Below, one piece after another: positions 34,546 to 43,700 of a stretch of DNA of 64,000 nt. Source of the stretch: Planctomycetota bacterium (GTDB lineage: Bacteria > Planctomycetota > Planctomycetia > Pirellulales > PALSA-1355); assembly GCA_003389325.1 (NCBI GenBank), contig QQVE01000005.1:101344-165343 (forward strand), written 5' to 3'. The notes beneath the pieces were generated by a model, which worked only from the letters and a program-made list of their open reading frames with translations, had not been told where the DNA came from and did not search any database. Both the position numbers and the translations under genes were made by a program. The stretch's first letter is position 1. The number at the start of each line of letters is the position of its first letter.

Positions 34546-35880
34546 TTAGATGAACTCTGCGATCGGCGGATGGTGCTCGGTGACGTACTGCGGCCGGCCG
34601 GATAGATCGCGAACAGTCGTCGTCATGGGATTGATGCCCAGCCGGTTGTAGAGCGTGGCATGCACTTCCTCGAACCGCACCGGACGGTCGACCGCCTCGG
34701 CGGCCTGGCGGTCGGTCGTGCCGATGACCTGGCCGGTGCGCAATCCGCCCCCGGCCATCAGCGCGCAGGAGACGTTGGGCCAATGGTCGCGGCCGGCGTT
34801 CGCATTGATCTTGGGCGTGCGGCCGAACTCGCCCCACACGATCACGGTCACATCCTTGTCCAGCCCGCGCTCGTGCAGGTCATCGACCAGCGCCGTAACG
34901 GCCTGATCGAGCGGCGGCAGGTTTTGCCGGGCGAGCTTGAAGTTCGAGCCGTGATAGTCCCAGAAGCTGTAGCTGAGCGTCACGCAGCGCACGCCCGCCT
35001 CGACGAGACGCCGGGCAGCCAGGAACTGCTGGTTCAGCCGCGGCGCGCCGTCACCCTGGTGTTTCTCGGTGCCATATCCGTAGCGGTCGCGCACGGCTTG
35101 GGGCTCGCGCTCCAGATCCAACGCCTCGGCCAGCCGACTGGACGTGAGCACGCCGAAGGCCTGGCGCTGAAACGCGTCCATGCCGTCCATCGTGCCGCTG
35201 GCATCGGTGTGTCGGTTAAAATTGTCGAGCGCGCCGATGAGCGACTTGCGATCCTCGAGCCGCTCGACCGAGATGCCTTGCAGCAGCATGTCGTCCTTGC
35301 CGTCGCCGTTGGGCTGAAAGGGCGTGTAGGCCGCGCCGAGAAAACCAGGGTAGCCCGAGTTGTACGGCGTGTGCTGCATGCGGGGCGAAAGGCCCACGTA
35401 CGGCGGCACCGCGGGCGAAGTGGCACCCTGCACGCGGGCGGCGACCGATCCCAGTTCCGGCCAACCGCCGGGCGGCTGGCGCTGGTGGCTGCGTCCGGTC
35501 ATGCACTGAAACGAGTAGTGGCTGCCGGTGCAGCCGACGATCGTGCGAATGGGCACCAGCTTGTCCATCATGCCGGCCATCTTCGGCAGCAGCTCGCAGA
35601 CCTGAATGCCCGGCACGTTGGTGCCGATGGGCTGGAACTCGCCGCGGACCTCGGTCGGCGCCTCCGGCTTCAGGTCATACATGTCCTGGTGCGGTGGTCC
35701 GCCGGGCAAGAAGATCATAATGACCGACTTGTGCGACTTGGTGCCACTGGCGGCCTCGGCCCGCAACACGTCGGCCAGCGTCAGCCCGCCCAAGGCCAAC
35801 CCGCCGACCTTCAGGAACCCGCGCCGCGAAACGCGGTCGCAGTAGCGCGCATCGTTCTGTTTGCCGAGAATCGTGAGCAT
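34546..35880 (-). CDS. DUF1501 protein without an adjacent DUF1549 partner
   Basis: A 444-residue exported DUF1501 protein. A Tat-like signal (SRRGFLKVGGLALGGLTLAD) precedes SVIMIFLPGGPPHQDMYDLKP; the core carries GSHYSFQCMTGRS, VTLSYSFWDYHGSNFK and the family's VIVWGEFGRTPKINANAGRDHWPN with the G-R-D-H motif, then VHATLYNRLGINPMTTTV. The other three DUF1501 genes in this window lie next to a DUF1549/DUF1553 gene; this one does not, its neighbours being the Gln-rich secreted protein and an acetyltransferase-like gene. Its partner may lie elsewhere in the genome. Confidence 0.9.
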   Translation of the reverse strand: MLTILGKQNDARYCDRVSRRGFLKVGGLALGGLTLADVLRAEAASGTKSHKSVIMIFLPGGPPHQDMYDLKPEAPTEVRGEFQPIGTNVPGIQVCELLPKMAGMMDKLVPIRTIVGCTGSHYSFQCMTGRSHQRQPPGGWPELGSVAARVQGATSPAVPPYVGLSPRMQHTPYNSGYPGFLGAAYTPFQPNGDGKDDMLLQGISVERLEDRKSLIGALDNFNRHTDASGTMDGMDAFQRQAFGVLTSSRLAEALDLEREPQAVRDRYGYGTEKHQGDGAPRLNQQFLAARRLVEAGVRCVTLSYSFWDYHGSNFKLARQNLPPLDQAVTALVDDLHERGLDKDVTVIVWGEFGRTPKINANAGRDHWPNVSCALMAGGGLRTGQVIGTTDRQAAEAVDRPVRFEEVHATLYNRLGINPMTTTVRDLSGRPQYVTEHHPPIAEFI

Positions 35881-35984
35881 ACGGCGGGGGCTCCGGTAGG
35901 CGTGTCGAGGCGGGCAACGCGGCAGGTGGCTAACGGCAGATCATATCAGGCTCGGCCGATGTTTGCCAGTTCGCCGCGGACGCG

Positions 35985-36656
35985 CTACGCCGAGCTGGGT
36001 TTGGTTGCAGCCATGGCTGCCGGCTTTTCCGGAGAACGAGGCGCAATCCGCTTTTCCATCGCCAGGCTCGTGGCCTGGCCGTCTTCGACGACGAAACCGT
36101 ACTTGCCGAACAGGGGAACCAGGTCGTCGGTGGCGGCGTTGAGCGTGAGATAGTCGCAACCCTGCTGGGAAGCATAGGCCTCGGCCCGGGCAAGCACCGT
36201 GGCCAACAGCGCGAGCCCCTTGTAACGCTGAAGCTTGAATCGCCGCCGCGGAAGCGGAATGGGCATGTACGGGTTGGCGAAGTTCATGTCGGCGATGTGC
36301 AGGTCGTTCGGATAGACCCGAGTCACGAACAGATAGGCGGCCAGCGGCTCGTCGAGCGCAGGATCGTCGATCGTGCAGCGAGAGTAGGACAAGTCGCGAA
36401 TGACCGGCTCGCCCACGACCGCTTCGACCCCTTCCCAGAAACTGCCTCCGTGGCCGCGGATGTAGTCGCGCACCGCGCCGATGCCCAGATCGGGGTGCGT
36501 GCGCTGGTAACGCTGCCACACGGTGAAGGCCGCGCTGGCCAGGCCATTGGGATCGCGCTTGGCGACCTCGGCGAAGGAGTCCATGCCGAGTTGCTCGAGA
36601 ATCACCGGCTTGTCGAAGCGGCGCTTGATTTCGTCGTAGGGGAGAATCGATTGCAC
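35985..36656 (-). CDS. GNAT-like acetyltransferase family protein
   Basis: A 223-residue cytoplasmic protein. The C-terminal half fits the end of a GNAT fold: FKLQRYKGLALLATVLARAEAYASQQGC (acetyl-CoA pyrophosphate-loop and helix region), then DYLTLNAATDDLVPLFGKYGFVVED and a final ATSLAMEKRI strand. The canonical R/Q-x-x-G-x-G/A loop is only loosely kept (QRYKGLA). The N-terminal half (SILPYDEIKRRFDKPVILEQ) is not typical, so the substrate is unclear. The start is GTG 36656, supported by GAGGTGA seven bases upstream. Confidence 0.6.
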   Translation of the reverse strand: MQSILPYDEIKRRFDKPVILEQLGMDSFAEVAKRDPNGLASAAFTVWQRYQRTHPDLGIGAVRDYIRGHGGSFWEGVEAVVGEPVIRDLSYSRCTIDDPALDEPLAAYLFVTRVYPNDLHIADMNFANPYMPIPLPRRRFKLQRYKGLALLATVLARAEAYASQQGCDYLTLNAATDDLVPLFGKYGFVVEDGQATSLAMEKRIAPRSPEKPAAMAATKPSSA

Positions 36657-36817
36657 GGCAGTCACCTCGGGAAGCAGGCGCGCGGGGCGGCAGCGGGGAG
36701 CGCACGGGCGGAGCAATCGCCGATTATCGCAAACCTGGAGGGAAAGGCCAGCTTTTGCCCCCAACGCGTGCGGCCACGCACTGGTGGTGTCCCGGGAATG
36801 CCCAGAATGTTCCGGCC

Positions 36818-38515
36818 TCAACCGGCGGCGTCTCGGGCCGCCTGCTGCTGCTGGCGGTAGTACTTCAGGCCGGGGAAGAAGAAGCAGCCGGCCGAGACGA
36901 TGCCGAACAGCGTGATCCCCACGGGGATGTTCCAGCGCTGCAAGGCGGCCATGACGATGGCCGTGGCAAACAGGGCCACGCTTTGCAGGTAGAACTGTCC
37001 GGTGAGCATGCCCGCCTTGACCAGGAAGATCATGCCGCTGGTCAATGCCAGCACGGGCGAGAGAGTGAGCACCTGCATGCCGAGGATCATCTCCACGACG
37101 AACAACAGCGCGATCGAGGCCATACTCGCGGCCCACACGTGCGCGATCTGGCGTTCGACAAAGGTCACCGGTCCACTGCGTCGCCGCAATCCCCAGAAGA
37201 TCATGGCCCAGGTACCCAACCCGGCCGTCCACAGCACGAGATACGGCACTGGCGACTGGGTGCCCAGCCATTGCAGCACGTTGGTCAGGAAGCAGGTGAT
37301 GAACAGCGCCAGGCTGTGCCACATCCACAGCACGCCCCAGTTCTCGAGCACGGTGGCATGATGCGTCTCGCGAAATGCCCGGGCAACGACCTGCATGAAC
37401 TGCCCGCTACGGGCGGCCGTGGGCTCGTCGGCCAGGTAGGCCTCCAGATCGTCGGCGAGTTCCGCTGCCGTAGCGTAACGCAACTCGGGCGGTTTCTGCA
37501 GGCACTTCAGCGCGATCATTTCCAGTTCGCGGTCCGCCCGAGGGTTGAGCAGCCGCGGTGGGAGCGGTTCCTGCTCGACGACCATCATCAGCGTTTCGAC
37601 CGGCGAGGCTGCCTGAAACGGCGGGCGGCCGGTGAGCATCTGGTAGAGGATCGTGCCCAGGCAATAGACGTCGCTTCCGCGGCCGACCTTGCCGCGCTTG
37701 CCCGCCGCCTGTTCGGGCGACATGTACGAGGGCGTACCGAGCACGGCGCCAGAGATCGTCAGGTCCTCCTGCGTTTCGACCCGCTTGGCCAGACCAAAGT
37801 CGGATACGTGGGCATAGCCCGCTTCGTCGATCAGGATGTTCGAGGGTTTCAAGTCGCGGTGCAGCACGCCGCGCTCGTGGGCGAAGTGAATCGCGCGGCA
37901 GATGGGAGCCAGCAACTCGGCCGCTTCGCGCGGCGGAATGGGGCCGTCGGCCAGGCGCTGAGCGAGCGTGGTGCCGGCCACGTACTTCATCGTGAAAAAC
38001 GGCTGCCCCTCGTGCTGGCCGACTTCGTAGATCGGCACGATCGACGGATGGTCGAGCCGCGCCGTGCTTTCCGCTTCGGTGCGAAAACGCGCCAGGTCGG
38101 CCTCGGTGGGCATGGCCCCGCGCAGGATCATCTTCAGTGCGACCGTGCGGCCGAGGCTCTTTTGCCGAGCCCGATAGACCATGCCCATGCCGCCTCGTCC
38201 CAACACTTCGTCCAGTTCGTAGTCGCCCAACTCGGTACCCGGCGGCGGCGCGATCCCGTGCCGGCCGCCGGCGTTGTACGTCGGGTCGTCGGAGCCAGGT
38301 CCGAGCGGCTCGCTGGTAGAACTCGCACCTGCCGCCACGCAGTCGGCCACGAGCATCGTGGCCCACAATCCCCGCAGGTCTTCGGCCAGGTCGGGATGCT
38401 GACGAATCAAGGCGTCGATCTCAGGCGGGCTGCCCCGGCGCAGGCCGTCGGCCAACTGATCGGCCAATTCGGCAAGTCGCTCTTCGTCGGTGGCTTGGGC
38501 GTGCTCTGGGTTCAC
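36818..38515 (-). CDS. Membrane-bound Ser/Thr protein kinase
   Basis: A 565-residue Hanks-type kinase. An N-terminal helical region (about 1-95) precedes the kinase domain (about 98-375): Gly loop LGRGGMGMVYRA, VALK (K128), HRDLKPSN (219-226), DFG (239-241), activation segment to TPSYMSPEQ and the SDVYCLGTILYQMLTGRPPF helix. All catalytic residues are present, so it should be active. After residue about 395 there are six hydrophobic segments, ending in a basic, Gln-rich tail, with no PASTA or other sensor domain. It begins with GTG that overlaps the stop of the sigma-factor gene (GTGA), so the two are translationally coupled. The kinase probably controls that sigma factor or its targets. Confidence 0.92.
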   Translation of the reverse strand: MNPEHAQATDEERLAELADQLADGLRRGSPPEIDALIRQHPDLAEDLRGLWATMLVADCVAAGASSTSEPLGPGSDDPTYNAGGRHGIAPPPGTELGDYELDEVLGRGGMGMVYRARQKSLGRTVALKMILRGAMPTEADLARFRTEAESTARLDHPSIVPIYEVGQHEGQPFFTMKYVAGTTLAQRLADGPIPPREAAELLAPICRAIHFAHERGVLHRDLKPSNILIDEAGYAHVSDFGLAKRVETQEDLTISGAVLGTPSYMSPEQAAGKRGKVGRGSDVYCLGTILYQMLTGRPPFQAASPVETLMMVVEQEPLPPRLLNPRADRELEMIALKCLQKPPELRYATAAELADDLEAYLADEPTAARSGQFMQVVARAFRETHHATVLENWGVLWMWHSLALFITCFLTNVLQWLGTQSPVPYLVLWTAGLGTWAMIFWGLRRRSGPVTFVERQIAHVWAASMASIALLFVVEMILGMQVLTLSPVLALTSGMIFLVKAGMLTGQFYLQSVALFATAIVMAALQRWNIPVGITLFGIVSAGCFFFPGLKYYRQQQQAARDAAG

Positions 38516-39147
38516 GATTCGCTCGCTTGCGAGGGAGGTTCTTGCAGCATGGCCCGTAATCGCCGCATGGCCCGCAAGTAGCGCATGCCGGCCGCCGACT
38601 CGCTGATCTGCAAGGCTTCGGCCACGTCCTTATTGGAAAGCTGCTCGAAGTGGCGCATGAGGACGACCTCGCGATCGTTGTCCTCGAGCGTCTCAATGGC
38701 GGCCTGAAACCGCATCTCCAATTCGTGGTGCGTGGCGGCGGCCGCGGGCGTCAGCTCGCGATCGCGCACCAGTGCCGCCAAATCAAAGGCCGACTGGTCG
38801 CTGCGGCGGGCGGCTTCGAGCGGTTGCTCGCGCTCGACGTTGCGCCGGGCGGCGTGGTGGCGGCGATGGGCGTCGATCATCCGGTCGCGAGCCAGATGCC
38901 GCAACCAGAGCGAGAAAGGCATGTCGGTCGATTGCAGGTAGTCGGTCAAGCGTCGATTGGCCTCGACCAGCACGTCCTGCACGATGTCGCTGGCGTCGAC
39001 GCGCCGCGTCAGGGCCCGGTCCATCCGCATGCCGACCATCCGCCGCAAGGCTTCACGGTGCCGTTCCAGCAGTTGATTGCGCGCAGCCTCGTCGCCGTTC
39101 CGCGCGGCGGCAAGCAACTCTTGAGTCTCGGAGGAATCGGGCCACAT
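38512..39147 (-). CDS. ECF-type RNA polymerase sigma factor linked to a Ser/Thr kinase
   Basis: A 211-residue sigma-70 family factor. Region 2 is visible in RVDASDIVQDVLVEANRRL and MPFSLWLRHLARDRMIDAHRRH (core binding and -10 recognition); region 4 is AAIETLEDNDREVVLMRHFEQLSNKDVAEALQISESAAG, a helix-turn-helix for the -35 element. No anti-sigma gene lies next to it; instead the downstream kinase overlaps its stop codon. Such kinase-linked ECF groups are a known planctomycete feature. The start codon ATG 39147 is very close to a TATACT hexamer, so the mRNA may have little or no leader. Confidence 0.9.
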   Translation of the reverse strand: MWPDSSETQELLAAARNGDEAARNQLLERHREALRRMVGMRMDRALTRRVDASDIVQDVLVEANRRLTDYLQSTDMPFSLWLRHLARDRMIDAHRRHHAARRNVEREQPLEAARRSDQSAFDLAALVRDRELTPAAAATHHELEMRFQAAIETLEDNDREVVLMRHFEQLSNKDVAEALQISESAAGMRYLRAMRRLRAMLQEPPSQASES

Positions 39148-39155
39148 ATTCCTGA

Positions 39156-39178
39156 AGTATAGCCGACAGCGGGTCGGC
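39156..39178 (-). promoter_or_regulatory. Candidate -10 and adjacent palindrome upstream of the sigma/kinase pair
   Basis: On the minus strand TATACT (39161-39156) lies eight bases before the ATG at 39147, and directly upstream is a perfect inverted repeat GCCGAC-N5-GTCGGC (39178-39162). A start of transcription 6-7 bases past the hexamer would give a leaderless or nearly leaderless mRNA. The palindrome sits where an operator would cover the spacer of the promoter. GC-rich DNA gives such short palindromes by chance fairly often. Confidence 0.35.
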
Positions 39179-39302
39179 AGCCCACGCTTCTGTCGTAGGC
39201 TGACTCCGTGAGACAGCAGCGCCGCGGGCGTCGCCGTGCGGAGAAGCACGAGTACGGGTTGGTGGCGGGGCTGCTGACGGCTCTCGGAGTGAGCCTGCTA
39301 CG

Positions 39303-40751
39303 TTATGCCAGGATGTCGTGCACGACGTTCCCGGCGATGTCGGTCAGGCGGAAATCGCGTCCCTGATAGCGGTAGGTGAGCTTCTTGTGATCGACCCCCA
39401 ACAGGTGCAGCAGCGTGGCCTGGAAGTCGTGGGCGTGCACGCCGTTCTCGACGACGTTGTAGCCGAAGTCGTCGGTCTTGCCGTAGGTGATGCCCGGCTT
39501 GATGCCGCCGCCGGCCATCCACATGCTGAAGCAGCGCGGATGGTGGTCGCGGCCAAAGCTCGTCTCGGTGATCTCGCCCTGGCTGTAGGCGGTGCGGCCG
39601 AACTCGCCGCCCCAGACGACCAGCGTGTCGTCCAGCATGCCGCGCTGCTTGAGATCCTTCACCAGCGCGGCGGAGGCCTGGTCGCAGTTCTGGCACTGCC
39701 GCTTGAGCTCATTGGGAAGATTGCCGTGGTGATCCCAATCGCGATGGTAGAGTTGCACGAACCGCACGTCGCGCTCGGCCAGCCGACGGGCCAGCAGGCA
39801 GTTGTTGGCAAACGATGCTTGGCCCGGCGTGGCTCCGTACATGTCGAGCACTTCCTGCGGCTCCTGGGAAATGTCCATCAACTCCGGCACGCTGGTCTGC
39901 ATGCGGTAGGCCATTTCGTAGGCGTCGATGCGCGTGGCAATTTCCGGATCGCCCACCGCTTCGAGGTGAATGCGATTGAGCTGTTGCACGCCGTCCAGCA
40001 ATTGCCGGCGCGTGGCCGGATCGATCCCCTCGGGGTTCGAGACATACAGCACCGGATCGCCCGTGGAACGAAACTGCACGCCCTGGTACTTGCTGGGCAG
40101 AAAGCCGTTGCCCCAGTAGCGGGCCAACAGCGGCTGGCCGCCGCCGCCGGAGAGCAGCACGACGTACTCGGGCAGGTTCTTGTTGGCACTGCCCAGCCCG
40201 TAGGCGGCCCAGGACCCGATCGTCGGGCGGCCCGGCTGCTGGTTGCCTGTGAGCAGGTAGGTAACGGCCGGATCGTGGTTGATGGGATCGGTGTGTAGCG
40301 AGCGGACGAGGCAGATATCGTAGGCGATCGATCCGATGTGCGGCATCGCCTCGGTGATCTCGGTGCCGCACTGGCCGTATTTCTTGAACGGGTACGCGGG
40401 GCCGACCAGAAGCAGTTGCTTCTGCCCGCTGGTCATGCCCGTGATGCGCTGGCCCATCCGCACCGAGTCGGGCAGTTCCTCGCCGGTGAGCTCTTTCAGC
40501 TTGGGCTTGGCGTCGAACAAGTCGATGTGCGACGGCGCCCCGGACATGAACAGGTAGATGACGCGCTTGGCCTGGGGGGCGAAATGCAACTGCGGCAGCG
40601 CGCCGTGCGTGCTCAGGTCGGCACCGGGCGTGGCCGCGTGCAAGCCCTCGTTGAGCAGCGAAGCTAGCGCCAACGCACCCAGCCCCCGGGCCGATTGCCC
40701 GAGCAGCGTACGGCGCGTGATCTCTCGACTCAGGACATCGCCCGGTTGCAT
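39303..40751 (-). CDS. DUF1501 protein
   Basis: A 482-residue exported DUF1501 protein. A Tat-type signal (ITRRTLLGQSARGLGALALA) precedes RVIYLFMSGAPSHIDLFDAKP; the core has VRFVQLYHRDWDHHGNLPNE, VVWGGEFGRTAYSQGEI and TSFGRDHHPRCFSMWMAGGG (G-R-D-H motif), then VHAHDFQATLLHLLGVDHKK and RDFRLTDIAGNVVHDILA at the end. This is a subgroup with longer termini than the 34546 gene. The gap to the upstream DUF1549/DUF1553 gene is three bases, so the two are certainly one transcript unit. Confidence 0.91.
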   Translation of the reverse strand: MQPGDVLSREITRRTLLGQSARGLGALALASLLNEGLHAATPGADLSTHGALPQLHFAPQAKRVIYLFMSGAPSHIDLFDAKPKLKELTGEELPDSVRMGQRITGMTSGQKQLLLVGPAYPFKKYGQCGTEITEAMPHIGSIAYDICLVRSLHTDPINHDPAVTYLLTGNQQPGRPTIGSWAAYGLGSANKNLPEYVVLLSGGGGQPLLARYWGNGFLPSKYQGVQFRSTGDPVLYVSNPEGIDPATRRQLLDGVQQLNRIHLEAVGDPEIATRIDAYEMAYRMQTSVPELMDISQEPQEVLDMYGATPGQASFANNCLLARRLAERDVRFVQLYHRDWDHHGNLPNELKRQCQNCDQASAALVKDLKQRGMLDDTLVVWGGEFGRTAYSQGEITETSFGRDHHPRCFSMWMAGGGIKPGITYGKTDDFGYNVVENGVHAHDFQATLLHLLGVDHKKLTYRYQGRDFRLTDIAGNVVHDILA

Positions 40752-40754
40752 GGC

Positions 40755-43700
40755 CTAACCCTTGGTGATTGTTTCGTCGAGGTTGAGCAGTAGGTTGCCG
40801 ATGGCCGTCCAGGCAGCAAGTTCAGCCGTGTCGAGGCCCTCGGGCACGGGCGACTCGCCGATGCTGGTGAGCTTCTTGGCGGATTCGGCATCGCCCTGGA
40901 AGCGAGCCCGCTGTCGTTCGTAGATCCGCAGGAGCACGCGCATCTCTTGGGGCGTGGGGGTGCGGGCGGTACACAGCCGGAAGCCCAGCGCGATGCGGTC
41001 CTCCGGCGTATCACCGCCTTCGGTCATCATCCGCTGCGCCAGACCCCGCGCGGCTTCGACAAAGCCAGGATCGTTCAGCAGCACCAGGGCCTGCAGCGGC
41101 GTATTGGTGCACTCGCACCGTTCGGTGCAGACTTCGCGATTGGGAGCGTCGAACGTGACCAGCGGCGGATAGGGCATCGCGCGCTTCACGTAGACGTAGA
41201 TGCCGCGGCGATACAGGTCGGCGCCGTGGCTTTGCTCGTACTTCTGCGACGAGAACTCGCCGCCGAAACCGACCTGTTCCCACAATCCCGGCGGCTGGTA
41301 CGGCGATACGCTGGGGCCGCCGATGCGCGGGTCGAGCAAACCGCCGGCGGCCAGCGCCGCGTCGCGAATCAGTTCCGCATCGAGCCGAAACCGCGGGCCG
41401 CGGGCCAACAAACGGTTTTCCGGATCGCGGGTCAGCTTCTCGGGATCCACATGCGACGCCTGCCGGTACGTGGCCGACATCACGATCTGCTTTTGCAGGG
41501 CCTTGATGTTCCAGCCGCTGTCGATGAATGTCGCGGCGAGCCAGTCGAGCAGTTCCGGGTGGCTGGGCCTCTCGCCTTGCGAGCCGAAGTCTTCACTGGT
41601 CTTGACCAAACCCGTGCCGAAGTATTGCTGCCAGTAGCGATTCACGGTCACTCGGGCCACGAGCGGATTGCTGGGATCGACGAGCCAGCGGGCCAGGCCC
41701 AAACGATTCGGCGGGGCATCGGCCGGCAGGGGAGGAAGAATGGCCGGCACGCCGGGCTCGACCTTTTCGCCGAACGTGCGGAAGTCGCCGCGTACCAGCA
41801 CGAACGTGTCGCGAGGCTGCTCCATTTCCTGCATGACCATCGTTTCGGGAAACGAGTCGCGCACTTTTGCCCGCTCGTCTTCGAGCTCTGCCAGCTTCGC
41901 TTCAAGCGGCGCGAAGACCGCTCGGGTTTTTGCATAGTAGCGACGAACAAAGTGATCGCGCACCGTACGGGTTTGCTCGTCGGACCGCTTGTCGGCCGCT
42001 ACTTTCAAGGCCTCGGCCACGGCGGACGGAACCGCAGGCTTGGCGCGGCCGCGTTCGGCTAGCTCCCAGGCTGCCTGGTTCGTACTCAGGTCGGGGCCTT
42101 GCGGCATACGGCTCACGATCCCCAGCTTGTCCCAGAAGGCGCGGCCGCCGAACTGCGTGCAGGCCCAGCCGTCGACGACGGTGCCGGGCTCAAGTCCCAC
42201 GGCTTGGGCTGGGACCTCGAGCCGCAGCCAGCGTCCGACCGGCGGCAGGACGCCCATCGCGAGTCGGCTGGGCGAGCCGGCGCTTCCCCACTCGATCTCG
42301 TCGCCGCCCCAGAATGCCCGGTGCTCCCACGAGGCACCGTCGTTGAATTGCAGCATGATCTCCTGTGGAGGATCGGCCGGATCGATCCACACGTGCGCCA
42401 CCAGCGTGTCGCCTTCGCCAATCAAGAGTGGACGGCGGGCTCCGGTGAATACATGCTGGCCCAACTCGCTTGTTTTCAATTCGATGGAGCGCTCGCCATT
42501 CAGCACCGGATGGGGCGAGGCGACCAGCGGCCACGAACTCTTGTCTTTTTCGGCCACGGCGGCTCCCTCGGGGAGAGCGTCGTCGACCCAGAAGAACTCG
42601 CGGGGCGCCTGTTGCGGAGCGACTGGCTCGCTGGGCACGTTCTCGCCGTGCTTGGCTAGTGCCTGGGCGATCTCTTTCTTGACCGCTTCGGCCTGCGTCG
42701 CGAGAGCATCCAACTGTTCGGTTTGCTTTTCCGTGGGGACCCGCAGGCTGGGCTTGGGGTTGGTCTGACGGCCATCGAGGCCCTGCTCCGGCACGTTATG
42801 AAAGTAGGCGTAGAGCTGGTAGAACTCGCGCTGCGTAAACGGATCATATTTGTGGTCGTGGCACTCGGTGCAGGCCAAGGTCGTGCCCAGAAACACGGTG
42901 GCCGTGGTCGTAACCCGATCGACAATGTACTTCGACAGGTACTCGGCCGGATCGGCGCCGCCTTCGAAATTGACCATCACGTTGCGATGAAAGCCCGAGG
43001 CGATCTTCTGCTTGAGCGTCGCCCCGGGCAACAGATCGCCGGCCATCTGTTCGACGACAAACTGGTCGAACGGTTTGTTGCGATTGAATGCGTCGATGAC
43101 CCAGTCGCGATACAGCCACATCGAGCGATGATTGTCGATGTGGTAGCCGTTGGTGTCGGCATAGCGCGCCAGGTCGAGCCACTTCTGCGCCATCCGCTCG
43201 CCGTAGCGTGGGGAAGCTAGTAGCCGGTCGACGAGCCGCTCGTAGGCGTCGGCACTCTCGTCGGCCAGAAGCGCGTCGATCTGTTTCGGTGTCGGTGGCA
43301 GGCCCGTCAGGTCGAAGCTCAAGCGGCGAATAAGCGTGGTCTTGTCGGCCTCGGGCTCCGGCTGCAAACCGTCGCGCTCCAGCCGCGCGAGAATGAAATG
43401 ATCGATCTGTGTCTTGGGCCATTCCGCCCCGAACACGGGCGGAACTCCCGGCCGCTCGATTGGCTGATACGCCCAATGCTCGTCCCACTCGGCTCCCTGG
43501 TCGATCCACTTGCGCAGGATGGCGACTTCTTCATCGCTGAGACGCTCACCGACGTCCGGCGGCGGCATCAACAGGCTCTCGTCGTCGGCCGTGACTCGTG
43601 CGACCAGCTCGCTTTTCCCGCTGGCACCCGGCACGATGGCCCGGCTGCCGGAGTCGAGTTCGGCCAGGGCCGGCTCTTTTTGATCCAACCGCAGACCCGC

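Noticed and set aside
36755..38581. Plus-strand open frame opposite the kinase gene
   Set aside because: The minus-strand frame carries all kinase motifs; the plus strand frame has none.
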